Assembly (NCBI GenBank): GCA_903813345.2
Contig: CAIIXF020000007.1
Span: forward strand, 20,447,564-20,511,563
Reading direction: 5' to 3'
Source: Owenia fusiformis
Lineage: Eukaryota > Annelida > Polychaeta > Sabellida > Oweniidae
DNA length: 64,000 nt
In this document: one piece after another, positions 12,019 through 22,331 of the stretch
How the letters are laid out: every line of letters starts with the position of its first letter
Numbering within the stretch: position 1 is the stretch's first letter
Position numbers and translations under genes: made by a program
The notes under the pieces: generated by a model
What the model was told of the DNA's origin: nothing
The model's database searches: none
Seen by the model: the letters and a program-made list of their open reading frames with translations, nothing else

Positions 12019-12285
12019 ATGGCGTCCAGTGATAAAACCTTTCATGCATGTCATCTCGATCGATCCGATCATCCGACCATCGCGCGGGCCAAAGAAAGGC
12101 CTGTCGTCGTCGACAGTCAGAATGATTCCTTTTCACAGATAACCATAGTTACTATAGGTTGTTCTGCCTCTGGACACTGGCCTGTCATTGAAAGCTATCC
12201 CGATTTCAGGCGTCCAAGTTTATTTGAAGAATACATGAGGATTATCACGTCGATGTGGAGTTTTGGTCTATACCTGGAATTCTAG
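12019..12285 (+). CDS. Candidate coding exon or small protein (88 residues), unknown function
   Basis: An ATG at 12019 lies in good animal context (A at -3, G at +4) and opens an 88-codon frame starting MASSDKTFHACHLDRSDHPT. The first half is far richer in GC and CpG (TCGATCGATCCGATC, CATCGCGCGGGCC) than its surroundings, as a selected exon or CpG-rich promoter segment would be. Composition is ordinary soluble protein: no signal peptide, no membrane segment, no motif I recognise. It may be a first exon spliced within the frame (a weak donor, ATAG then GTTGTT, lies near 12158), or a short intronless gene. I cannot name a family, and a chance CpG-rich frame remains possible. Confidence 0.35.
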   Translation: MASSDKTFHACHLDRSDHPTIARAKERPVVVDSQNDSFSQITIVTIGCSASGHWPVIESYPDFRRPSLFEEYMRIITSMWSFGLYLEF

Positions 12286-13310
12286 AAAACCCAGGAAACC
12301 AATAGCTTATGGTTAATTGGAGATATATCGATGACTAAGTCGTAACGTTTCGTCGTAAATAAACTTATACGGCTTAATACAGGTCATTTACTAGATAAAC
12401 CAATATCACGTTGACATTATTTACGACGTAATCATCAATCTAAAGTCTTGCTTTGACCTATCTTGCATCTAGCAATGCATACTTGAAACGATGATCTATT
12501 GGTTGCATCTCAGATTATACAAAATAAGAATATAAACGCAAATGCAAATACACATGATACTATGCACTTTGTTTAAGGTCAACAGTTATTGTTCCTACTA
12601 CAATACAATCCAGACGGTGTTTGCAAAAAGTGGATGTGGCTATCATGCGCGCGGGGCGGAGTTTACGGACATTTTTTAATTTGATCAATGCGGGAGATTT
12701 TAACTAACAGCCGTGTTAGGTTCATTTACATTCACATAGTGTGGATGTTACGTCCAATAATGAAAATGAAATTGTTTAACTATTTAATTGCTTCCTTCTA
12801 TTGCTACGTAAAATATAACTCATATTCTTAATGATGAGCTAAGTAGGTAATAATACATGTTTAGTAATTATTATTATTATAATATTTTATTCGTCTCTAT
12901 ATTTTACAAACATTATATTAATACAATTTGACGAAATGGATTGGACAAGAGGCTTTCGCCTATTCTAAGTCCTCTCCTTTGGTTGTCCTAGAAAATTATT
13001 ACAGTTTTATTTGTTTGTACAGGACGAGAGGCTTGAGAGGAAATGAGAGATAGAGTGAAAGGAGGAAACTACTTGTTTGAGAATCTTTTTGTAACTCTTA
13101 TGTAATTGTGAACAGCAGTGAATGTGGCTTTGTTTTCTTCATCTCTCTTACTTGCATTTCCATGGATGAGTTCTGTTAATGTTTAGTAATTAGAGATTTA
13201 GAGATTATAAAACATTTTTTCTGTGTGTGACTCACAGTATATGATAATGTCATGCGACCCAATGGATCATGTTCATGATTTGATGTACTATAGATAAATA
13301 TAGATATAAT
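12286..13310. other. Flank with a small CpG-rich spot and an ATT-rich tract
   Basis: A short CpG-rich patch (ATGCGCGCGGGGCGGAG) lies near 12645-12662. Near 12868-12884 is a TTATTATTATTAT tract. Read from the other strand, an AATAAA followed by an ATA-type tail there could be the 3' end of a retroposon, but I found no second copy to confirm it. Nothing else was recognised. Confidence 0.25.
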
Positions 13311-13858
13311 TAGGTAGCGATCTGAGGCACTTCGATCAGGGTGTTGTCGGGACAATTTCTCTTGTGACTTAGGTTATGTATTTAGGTCTATCTCAACAGA
13401 TTTTACTGGTCTTATGCGCCGCAAATGGTGCGAAAGATGTTAAAATTGCATTTTCGACCCTAAAATTCAGATTTCTTGGGGGTACATTATTATTTAGCTA
13501 TAAAACAAAAACTAAACAACCAATGCTTCTTTCTTTTGGTGTTTCTGTTAAGAGTAATCATACTTGAAATGCATATGTAAAAAAATTGAAGAATTTTAAC
13601 TTTATTTAAAAACAGCAACATTTTTTCACCCTAAAATCATAGAATTTAGGGGGGTTGAGAGACATTGATTGGAACTGATTTTTTAATTTCTCAATCAATC
13701 TCAGTTTAATATTAATGGAACTTTCCTAAAAGTAGCACCAACATGTCCCCAACACATTACCATAAAGAAAAAACTCAAACTCTAACATGTTTTTTGCCTA
13801 TATGGGTCAATTTACCTCTCCCCTCTTTCCCTTTTTAGAAGGGCGTGGCCATATTGGC
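13311..13858 (+). repeat. Left long terminal inverted repeat of the 5-kb element
   Basis: This pairs with 17790-18330 over its whole length, with only scattered differences. A 63-codon open frame (13376-13567) reappears identically on the opposite strand in the right repeat (18074-18265), with a single synonymous change seen, TGC against TGT. I regard that frame as a by-product of the repeat. Other visible differences are CCCTAAAATCAT against CCCTTGAATCAT, and the TTTTTAGAAGGGCG region near the inner boundary. Confidence 0.93.
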
Positions 13859-14256
13859 ATGTTCATCTTAAAATAAATACTTCATGTTCATATCCATCCT
13901 CCGATCACAGGGCTTCAACATCCAGAACATATTCTTTCTTTTTACCCCCAGCAATAAGCAGTTACCATTTCCCCGATTAAGAACTCGCAATCTGATTGGC
14001 TGTCGCAACACTGCGACAGAAATCATGTATACGTCATTGTGCATAATTAGATCACATGATTCAGTTAAATCAGGCGCGTCCAAATTGGTTATCGCAGGGG
14101 GAAGAAGGAGGTACGGATTCTGGACACCTGCTTAGGAGGATGGTTCATATCATGTTATCATTTTTATGTCACCAACAAAAAGTGGTGACATATTGTTATG
14201 GTCTCTGTTCTTTTTTGACAGTGGTCAGTGGTCGGCGGTTTGTGGTTGGAGCTTGG
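13859..14256. promoter_or_regulatory. Possible promoter segment of the 5-kb element
   Basis: This is the unique segment just inside the left repeat. It contains an inverted CCAAT-like GATTGGCTG near 13992, a CRE-like TACGTCAT near 14030 and a moderately CpG-rich patch (GGCGCGTCC). These are suggestive of a promoter driving the downstream gene, but no transcription start can be placed. A ATGTCACCAACAAAAAGTGG block near 14167 has a loose counterpart GGTGGTGACATTTTGTCATG near 15060, which may bracket another, older insertion. Confidence 0.3.
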
Positions 14257-14693
14257 CAATAGACTAGATGCGAGTAAAAATAATCTTGATTTACGTCATT
14301 AAATATTCAAAATTCAAAGTGATGTCATATTTGAAATCTACATGTAAAAGTACATCTAGAAATATGGTTTCGAAAATTGTTTATCAACTTTGAAAATTTA
14401 ATTTTTTTGAAAGTGTGACTTCTAGTTCGGGTTGATTCCCCATAGACCCCATGTTACAAAATCACAAAAAGTGAAATATCTTTTCTTGTATTGGACAGAA
14501 AACATTTTCTTTTACTGGACATATTTTAATTTACATAACAGTTAGATACATAAGGGTTATATGAAAATTGAACCACTAAAACAGATGTAATTTAAGTTTG
14601 AGGGAACATTCTACTATACCCGCCATGCTATCTGACCCGAACGAGCCACCTGGTGGTGAAACTGGTAACTACTTACTCGCATCTGCGTTATTG
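14257..14693 (+). mobile_element. R1 miniature element, copy B, nested in the 5-kb element
   Basis: This is a complete 437-bp copy. It starts CAATAGACTAGATGCGAGTA and ends TACTCGCATCTGCGTTATTG, which are about 20-bp terminal inverted repeats. The interior matches the copies at 3395, 32904 and 47034, including the GGTGGTGAAACTGGTAACTA block near the right end. It lies between the left terminal repeat and the decayed gene, so it inserted after the host element was in place. No target duplication is obvious. Confidence 0.88.
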
Positions 14694-14754
14694 GTGTCTG
14701 TAACAAATTCATACAATTTCAAATAATTAACAAATACTGTATAGACTGACTTCA

Positions 14755-15062
14755 CTTGTTTTCAAAATCATCTACGTGTTTTCAGATGTTCAAATCTGAC
14801 TTTATATTTAAGATTTGACCTTCAATGACCTTTTCAAGGTCAGAAAAAGTCTTTTTTCAACTTGCTTCAAATTAACCATTTTTTCAAAATCATCTATAAG
14901 TTATCAGAAGTTCAAATCTGACTTAATGTTTGAGATTTGACATTCGATGACCTTCTTAAGATTTAAGAATATAGATTTGATAATTCTAAAGGTCAAAATA
15001 GATTTGACCTTTAGTGACCTCCTCAAGGTCAAAAAGGTATTTTTTATCTTGTTTCAACTAGG
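14755..15062. repeat. Degenerate tandem block, unit about 120 bp
   Basis: A unit beginning TTTTCAAAATCATCTA and containing GTTCAAATCTGACTT, AGATTTGAC and AATGACCTTTTCAAGGTCA occurs at about 14757 and again at about 14880. Further partial copies of the AGATTTGACCTTTAGTGACC phrase follow near 15000. The AAGGTCA half-sites resemble nuclear-receptor binding half-sites, but this may be coincidental in a repeat. The block is noncoding. Confidence 0.65.
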
Positions 15063-15138
15063 TGGTGACATTTTGTCATGTTAATGCCTTGTTTTACTTG
15101 TAGCTAGTGAATGTCTTTGAAATGACATAAGCCTAATA

Positions 15139-15297
15139 CAGCGGGACCTGGGTTAGTGAACACCTTTCTCTAGTGAACACCTGTGTAAAATGAACACCCT
15201 ATTTTCAGCACATACCTTGATTCCAATACAAATTGTCTTTCTGTATTGAAATCTTTTTTGTGGCTCTATAGATGTTCACTGTACACAGGTTTTACTT
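15139..15297. mobile_element. Small TA-flanked element of pogo/Tigger-like type
   Basis: The left end reads TA then CAGCGGGACCTGGGTTAGTG followed by AACACC. The right end, reverse-complemented, reads TAAAGTAAAACCTGTGTACA then GTGAACATC. The shared GACCT...AGTGAACANC layout resembles the termini of pogo-like miniature elements, which insert at TA. It is about 159 bp and has no coding content. It is another insertion into the 5-kb element. Confidence 0.55.
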
Positions 15298-15460
15298 TAT
15301 ACAAAACACCTTTATATTTAACTTTAATTAATAAAGTGATTATCTAATTGCAATTATAAATTGCTATCTATTATTTGCAGGGAACATGTAGCAAAACAAT
15401 AAGGGAGAATAGTAAGCTATTTAAGGCTTATTACTGTCTGATGTTCTATTATTAACTAAT

Positions 15461-17510
15461 TTGATTGATTCAATTGATGGCTTTCTCAATCCATTCCAAA
15501 TTGAGGACAATGATCATTTATACTGCATATCATCTGGAATGCCAACACCCTCTAATTTAGCAGATGATCTCTTAAATGCAGCATCCAAAGGCACACAAGC
15601 CTTTAAGCAATTTATTCAAGACCAATTTGTGCAGAAGGGAAAAAGTTTTCATAACCCCATAAAAGAATGAAACTGAAAACATCTGAATTCAATGCTGGAA
15701 TCAAAAAGGTGAAAAGCTCTGGAAACAAACTGATTGAGATTAGAGCTGAGCGCAATACATTTGGCCAGTTAGTCATGTTATCAGAGCAGCATAGTATCAG
15801 TCTAAAGCGAATATTAGAATATCCCCTGAGTCCAATACCCTTGGCTCTTGGAACACCTGATGGGCTCTTGGTTAAAACAGAAAAGTCAAAATTATTACAT
15901 GAGCTGGAAACATATGATATTACATGGACCCAAACCAGAAAAAAACAATTATAGTCTATGATGGCAATGCATTGTTCCATATACTTCCTGAGCGACCCAA
16001 AACATTTGGATTATTGGCAGAGAGGATCCTTCAGATGCTTCCTATAAGAAAGATTCAATTAAAGAACCAGAAAGAATAAGCAGGCGTGTCTCCAAAAAGC
16101 TAATAATAAAAGGACCTAATACCAGAATTCCTAACAATTGGAATGAATTCCTTTTAAATGATGAGAATGAAATGCAGCTGAGTCAGTTGATCCTTGAAGA
16201 ATGGAAAAAGATAAAAATGCTCCTAAACTCAAAGAAAGACAGATTCATGTGAGATCTGTACAGTGGTAACCAGTGATAGAACTACTGCTACACATACAGT
16301 TGAATCAAGCCTGAAATCTTCCCACAAAGAGGCAGATACAAAAATTATACTCCATGCAATTAACATGAAATGAACCTGAAAATACAGAAAAAACTATAGT
16401 TGTGAGATCCCCAGATAGCGATGTTTCTGTACTTCTTGCACACTTTCCAATCTTATTCAAACTCCATTAATTTTTGACACTGGTAGTGCAGACCACATAT
16501 GACTTATTAAAGGTGCAACAATTAGTGCAGGGGGGTAATTCAACGATCATCGACCAGTGTCAAAATATATTTAAGTTTGGATATTTCATCAAGAGTAACA
16601 TATATTTTTATTATCTACAAAGAAACTCCCTTGATGAACATTATTTCAGCTGATATTCCCCTTGAAACGTGGTGAATCTTAAAAATCTTAAAAAGTGGGA
16701 CTCCCTTTATAGAAGCTTTGAACTGAATTTACACTTCTAAATTGAGAGTTTATCCATACATTTTAAGAAAATAGATATGTCAAAGAAGATGTTAAGCCAA
16801 ATATTGACCGGATAGCTCAGAAAAAAGAAAAAAAATTGAATTTTCTCTCTACAGTCCCTTGTCGCCCCTTTAATGTAAAGGAAGTAGGAAATGCGCTCAG
16901 TTCAGACATTTGTAAATTTGTAATGCTTTACCAGCCTTCCATTCATTCACTGGATGTAATTCCTTCAGTGCCTTTGTGAGAAGGGAGAAAGTGTCCCCCC
17001 CCCTAAAATTACTTATGAGAATTTCAAAAAGGTTTCGGCACCATTGGAGGGGTCATTAGTGATCAAACTGCTAAATGTGCTGAGAAGTTTACTTGCCAGA
17101 TGTATGGAAACAAAAAGTGTTCAAATATAAATGAGCTGAGATATACCTTATTCAAGAACAAATTTCAACCAAAATCTGCTCCAAGTGTGATAACAAGCTA
17201 TGAAGGCACTAACAATAAGCCTCCTACCCCCATGTAAAGATTCATTACAGCAGCATCTGGCAAGGGCCAGTTATCAAGCACACATATGGAAACTTGCCAA
17301 CATCCCCTCCCCATCAATTCCCTCCCCTGTGTCACATGGATGGAGGATGAAAGATGGCCATTTGGATTTCAATGGGTGTCAAATCCAGATAAAATTCTAC
17401 CCCAGGACCTGGTAGATGTAATCGTATTAGATGATACTTTAGAAGATCAAAATGAAGAGGAAGTTTATGAAATACAAAGCTTTATGGATCAAATATATTC
17501 TGGTGAATAA
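15461..17510 (+). pseudogene. Decayed transposon-borne protein with nuclease-like acidic motifs
   Basis: Fragments of one protein appear in order, broken by stops and frameshifts. They are a segment at 15461-15667 (NPFQIEDNDHLYCISS, then DPIKK-like NPIKE); 15667-15954 (FGQLVMLSEQ); about 15944-16080 in another frame (VYDGNALFHILPERPKTFG); 16049-16252 (KDSIKEPERISRR, then NNWNEFLLND); 16251-16371 (TVVTSDRTTA, SHKEADTKIILHA); about 16396-16450 (VVRSPDSDVSVLLAH); and, after a noncoding gap, about 17085-17510 (GNKKCSNINELRYTLF, LPPCKDSLQQHLARASYQAH, IWK, then an acidic C-terminus). I recognise this order as a large metazoan family common in cnidarians, molluscs and fish and usually called uncharacterised. 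The D, EAD and D-S-D motifs recall PIN/FEN-type nucleases (inference). The N-terminus and the usual cysteine-rich tail are missing. Roughly 16540-16850 does not read as protein and may be an insertion. Confidence 0.75.
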
Positions 17511-17789
17511 AATCTACATTTGTGATGACAGAAATTCATACAATGAGTAAAATTAATATTATGACTGACTCGTGAACTGTGTATTAGATAATATTCAACT
17601 TCAGATTTTCAATATTCTTATATCTCGAGCCTACATAGAAAAAATATTGTATTATAAATAATTCACAGGTGTTATATGTATACACATAAGTGAAAATATT
17701 CTATGGTAATATATTTGATAAAAAACATGATATGTACATGTATTCATTTAATGTGCCATCATGCTACTGTTTAAATCCACATGTATTAA

Positions 17790-18330
17790 TGGCCACACCC
17801 CTTTTATAAGGGAAAGAGGGGAGAGGTAAATTGACCCATATAGGCAAAAAACATGTTAGAGTTTGAGTTTTTTCTTTATGGTAATGTGTTGGGGACATGT
17901 TGGTGCTACTTTTAGGAAAGTTCCATTAATATTAAACTGAGATTGATTGAGAAATTAAAAAATCAATTCCAATCAATGTCTCTCAACCCCCCTAAATTCT
18001 ATGATTCAAGGGTGAAAAAATGTTGCTGTTTTTAAATAAAGTTAAAATTCTTCAATTTTTTTACATATGCATTTCAAGTATGATTACTCTTAACAGAAAC
18101 ACCAAAAGAAAGAAGCATTGGTTGTTTAGTTTTTGTTTTATAGCTAAATAATAATGTACCCCCAAGAAATCTGAATTTTAGGGTCGAAAATGCAATTTTA
18201 ACATCTTTCGCACCATTTGCGGCACATAAGACCAGTAAAATCTGTTGAGATAGACCTAAATACATAACCTAAGTCACAAGAGAAATTGTCCCGACAACAC
18301 CCTGATCGAAGTGCCTCAGATCGCTACCTA
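17790..18330 (-). repeat. Right long terminal inverted repeat of the 5-kb element
   Basis: This is the inverted partner of 13311-13858. It begins near ATTAATGGCCACACCCCTTT at the inner side and ends GCCTCAGATCGCTACCTA, followed by the flanking AAT. Confidence 0.93.
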
Positions 18331-18962
18331 AATAGGGCTTCTGGTCTTGCTTTAAACGACAGTATTTTCTAAAGATCAGAAACAAAAAAGTATTTTTATT
18401 GGCTTAAATAATAAAAGCTTGAGATGCTTCACATTGTACTGATAAAACCGAGTAAATTGAATCATATGTGTTGTGATTAATTCTTTCCGCACATTACAAA
18501 CGATATTTCAAACTACACATAATTTCTGGTTACATTTTAGAATGACCCCTGGTCATGATAGAGTTATATCGCGACCTTTCTGGAAGAACAGAACCATGAA
18601 GATAGAAACACCAAAATGAAAAACTATAATATCATAGGCACGGCATCATTATATGGTTGCAATCTGATTACAAATAGGCTTTTATTTTATAAAGCCGAGT
18701 GTTAAACACCGTATCTCACTTTATAAAGACATACAGACTTATCTCGCTCTCCCCTTTTCATCCAGTAAAGCACAGCATTTATCTTCAGAATCTCTACATA
18801 GATACCAATGAAGGTTTTTTCCCGTGGTGTTGTTTGTGCTTTAATGGTACGGAATGATAAATATAATTGCCATCTGTCTGTCTCTCACCCCGTATTTATC
18901 ACAAAGATTATTGTAGCTAGACATGACTTACGTATTACAGTACAGAAGCACATACATGTATT
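18331..18962. other. Stretch without recognised feature
   Basis: No gene, RNA or repeat copy recognised. Confidence 0.3.
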
Positions 18963-19155
18963 TAGTGGAAATACCAAGAAAAAAACATGATTTATTGATT
19001 ACCTATGGAGCAACCTAAGAATGATGTTATTTGTTAATGTACAGGGTGTGCCACAAAATTTAGAGGAAATAACAATAAGAAACATGATTTATTGATAACC
19101 TAACATAAGAATAATGTTATTTGTTAATGTACAGGGTGCGCCACAAAATTCATTT
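18963..19155. repeat. 97-bp direct duplication containing a transposon-end motif
   Basis: Two adjacent units start AGTGGAAATACCAAGAA and AGAGGAAATAACAATAAG. Each contains AAACATGATTTATTGAT and TTATTTGTTAATGTACAGGG, then TGYGCCACAAAATT. The TACAGGGTGTGCCACAAAAT portion looks like one terminus of a TA-inserting miniature element, but I see no matching inverted terminus. The duplication may therefore have captured a solitary transposon end. Confidence 0.75.
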
Positions 19156-20610
19156 TTAGATGATGTATTACTTTCAAGGTTTTAGGAATGCGAAGAACAA
19201 TCGAATGTTAACAATTTTCATTTTAAGTTATTCAATCATAGAACATTTCCTTAATTCCAAGACCCATCCACATGGATACAGTGTTCAATACAATGAAGGC
19301 AAGTCCAAGTTATCAATTAGTACGTTTAAGTTTAGGCAAGATTTTTGGGTTTTCACATCAGACTAGTCCCTCTGCTATGAAAAAGCTTAAATGGGGTTAA
19401 TTATGGATTATTAGATCTAATGAGATGAGCTGTAGTCAGGTCAATATTGGAAATATTATGTTTGGTGCTACAGAAGACGAAGAAGATGATGATCTGGGCA
19501 AGAATATAATTGGAAGAACTCTTAAACATTTTGGGACACCATGTTTGATACATAAAACCATAAATATGGAACCCACAGATGCTGCACTTGAAATGATGAA
19601 TCCCCACCTGCTAGCTACGTATAAACGTACTTATTTATGATCATGGCAATGCCCTCTATTTTCATTAATCTTTGCATTTTGCATACGTCTTAAATAGCAC
19701 TAGCTTCTTCAGTGATGTATCTAGGTATTTCATACAAAATATATACATGATATATGAGGAACACAACAACACTGAACACGGAAAAACAATGACAATTTAG
19801 TAAAACAAGAACTTCAAACCGGAATAAAGATATACCCAGATCAGGAATGGAATATCCTCGACCATTTACCTTTCACGTTTCAAGTGGGTCAGATCTTAAA
19901 TGTTCAGACACAGTTGTCCTGCATGTTACTGTTTTCAGAGGGCTTCCACTTACAAGTTTCATTATGTGCATAGTTGATTTATTTTTCCAAAAAGTAAAAT
20001 GCAATTGTGAGTAGCCACAAAGTATAGATCATGAGAAGCCAAGGCATTACGAATTAAGTTAACCAAACATCAAAAAGATGGCAGCTAACTTCAAAGGTGT
20101 ACCCTTTGTAAAGTGTTTACTTCTTGACTCTAATAAGGAGCTTCAGAGGATGTAGATTATGTGATTATAGATTTCAGTTGTATATTACGATGCAGGGTAT
20201 CAACGATTTTTTGCACAAATTTCAAAGATGCATGTCTTTCTAGTTTTACACATCAGAACCTTTCTCTATAAGTGAACTCCGTGGGGGATAATAGGTATCC
20301 ACTTAAATGTTGATACTGTTCTTATTGAAGATAATGGCTTGATTTGACGAAATTATATTGTGAGGGACAGTCTCTCTATTCAAAGGGATGGCAGAGACGG
20401 CGGATGGCTCGTTCAAGCTCGTATATGTTTGAGATTTAAAGATGTTGATTTAAGAGCAAAAAAGGCTCCAAAACTTAATGAAATATGTAGTTTGGATGTT
20501 CATTTATGTCTGTGGATTATATTTTATACCACAAACACTTTATAAATACCTGAAATTTGCAATAAAAGTGCCCAAAAATTGTTGTTTCGAAATTCCCCAT
20601 TTTTCCTGTA
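19156..20610. other. Stretch without recognised feature
   Basis: Frames at 19160-19366 and 19425-19640 are partly protein-like. The second contains a GATEDEEDDDLGKN acidic run, but it begins without an ATG and overlaps a frame on the other strand. I cannot support a gene. Confidence 0.25.
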
Positions 20611-21664
20611 TCGCGCTAGTCACGTGACCATTACGCGTAGCAGTCAATGTACAGATATTACAGTACATATAATATGTTCAATATGGCAAACATCAGCGAT
20701 TCTGATTCCCGGGTTCTGGGAAATGACTATATAAATCGGCGAGAGGGTGTAATTTGAATGAAGACAATTTAAGGAGGGGAAATGTGTGCAAGTATGGCAG
20801 TAAGAGAGCAGATATGGGGACTTTAAACAAGAACTATGACGGAGAATCAACTAAAAATGTGAGTTCTGGAATGAAGACCCGTTGCCATTGACTGAAGATT
20901 CCAGCGATCCTATTATCATACTCAGTTTGAATCTAGACGCGGAAAACAGATTATGAAAACAGGTTTTCTGCAAAGTTATCAAATTTAGAAGATATGGATC
21001 TTGTTTTGAGTGGCTTAACAAGCATTTAGATACCAGACTTGGCGCTATCTCTTGTCAAATACATGCACTGGACTTGCAGTAAATTGGCCATTGCAAATTG
21101 CAAAATCAGATCGTCAAATTAATCGCTTCGTTTTTAAACCTACGCTTCATATCTTCTTCCAAAACTTTAGGATTCGATAGAGATAAGTTATAACTTGTAC
21201 AGGAAAAAATGGCAGATCCTACCTTAATTTAGAATCGCTGATTTCTCTGGACAAATTCCGAGAAGAAATTGTTCAACATCGCGATCACCCCAGACAACAT
21301 GTCGCGTGCGTGTCACTCTGAACTCACGTGATAAAATACGGCATCTTGATTGGTTATTACTCGTGTTGTCATGACGTGAAAAGCAGTAGTAAACACTGAA
21401 TATGTTAATGAACTGCCATATATGGAACAATTGTCTTTCTGATTGGTTAACTTTACACGCCTCCTAAATGAATATAGTAGTCGTAGTAAATGATTCATTG
21501 ATAACTCTGAAAGTGGGCGTGACCAGCTTCATTTTGACACCAAATTCAAGATGTTTCAAATCAAAATGGCCTCGCAAGACGAGGTTGAAATATCAGTAAT
21601 TTGATACTGATATGGTCTACGATAGATCAAAATTGACTGCCCCGCGTCACATGTCACGTGAGCC
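20611..21664. mobile_element. Possible inverted-ended element or CpG-containing promoter block
   Basis: The left segment TCGCGCTAGTCACGTGACC followed by ATTACGCGTAGCAGTCAA is mirrored on the right by TTGACTGCCCCGCGTCACAT then GTCACGTGAGCC, giving imperfect inverted ends of about 35 bp. Inside are several CpG-rich spots, ATTGGTTA boxes (21349 and 21443), CACGTGA (21324) and two short ATG frames in good context (20684, ANISDSDSRVLGNDY; 21566, ASQDEVEIS), each ending within 25 codons. It could be a miniature or decayed transposon, or two divergent promoters with first exons. I cannot decide between them. Confidence 0.4.
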
Positions 21665-21853
21665 TATATTTGTTGAAAAATGAAAGAGATAGTGACACTT
21701 TTTAATCTTAAGTTTATACCAATATTACAAACACATATCTATTTTTTTCATTATATATTTATTTCTTCATAATACATACATTTGTTTTATACTACATTGA
21801 TTTATTTTTGCAAAACCTTTGCTATTAGATCTTTAATTATAATATATTTTTCC

Positions 21854-22331
21854 AGAATTCACTGGTGATCCGCTCGATTACGCTGGTTACGATTCGTTTC
21901 GGTAACAAAATGTCGGAACGTCAAAGGTACGCTTTTTCTCTTCTCCTTATTTCGTGCGTTGTAGGCAAAATCCCCAATACATTTTTGTCACAAACGTATA
22001 TGAGTACCAAATGTTTTAGAAAATGTACATGTTTGCGAAGAAGACAACAGAATCGTCGATTTAATACATCACTTAAGTTACATAAACGGAATAGGTTAAA
22101 AGTGCAGATCTTAACTGTTTTTCGAAATTCCATTTATGTAACTTAAGCGAGGAATTAAATGGACGATTATGTCTTCTGAACTATTTGTTCGCAAAAATGT
22201 ACATTTTCTTTAATCTTTAACATATGATACTGATACACGTTTGTGATAAAAATGTTGTTGGAATTCTGCCTACAACTCGTGAAATGAGGAAAAAGAAAAA
22301 AGTACCTTCGACGTTTCACCAGTGAGAATTA
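21854..22331. repeat. Large fold-back (imperfect palindrome), arms over 200 bp
   Basis: The left arm contains AACGTCAAAGGTACGCTTTT, GTTGTAGGCAAAATCC and TTTTTGTCACAAACGTATAT, then GAAAATGTACATGTTTGCGA, AACAGAATCGTC and ACTTAAGTTACATAAACGGA. The reverse complement of the right arm gives the same blocks in the same order: AACGTCGAAGGTAC, GTTGTAGGCAGAATTCC, TTTATCACAAACGTGTAT, GAAAATGTACATTTTTGCGA, GCTTAAGTTACATAAATGGA. The loop is about 30 bp near 22100-22125. The left arm carries about 45 extra bases near 21868-21912. RNA from either strand would form a long, slightly imperfect hairpin. The 93-codon frame across the left arm (21865-22146) is a consequence of this repeat. Confidence 0.9.

Larger units (their letters stand above)
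13311..18330 (+). mobile_element. 5.0-kb transposon with about 545-bp terminal inverted repeats
   Basis: The two ends are inverted copies: TAGGTAGCGATCTGAGGC at the left and its complement GCCTCAGATCGCTACCTA at the right. The trinucleotide AAT directly flanks both ends, consistent with a 3-bp target duplication, although the A/T-rich flanks make this ambiguous. Between the long repeats lie a promoter-like CpG-containing segment (13870-14130), an inserted R1 element, an AT-rich tandem block, a small TA-flanked element and a decayed gene in the direction of the plus strand (15461-17510). The architecture is that of a DNA transposon whose gene has died. The ends remain almost identical, so the element may have moved recently using enzymes supplied elsewhere, or its ends may have been homogenised. 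Confidence 0.85.

Noticed and set aside
12860-12985. Possible retroposon 3' end (AATAAA plus ATA tail on the reverse strand)
   Set aside because: No second copy in the window and no coding remnant; AT-rich chance is likely.
15612-15980. 122-codon reverse frame, the longest in the window
   Set aside because: It lies antisense to the decayed transposon gene, whose sense-strand peptides match a recognisable family; the reverse frame is a shadow.
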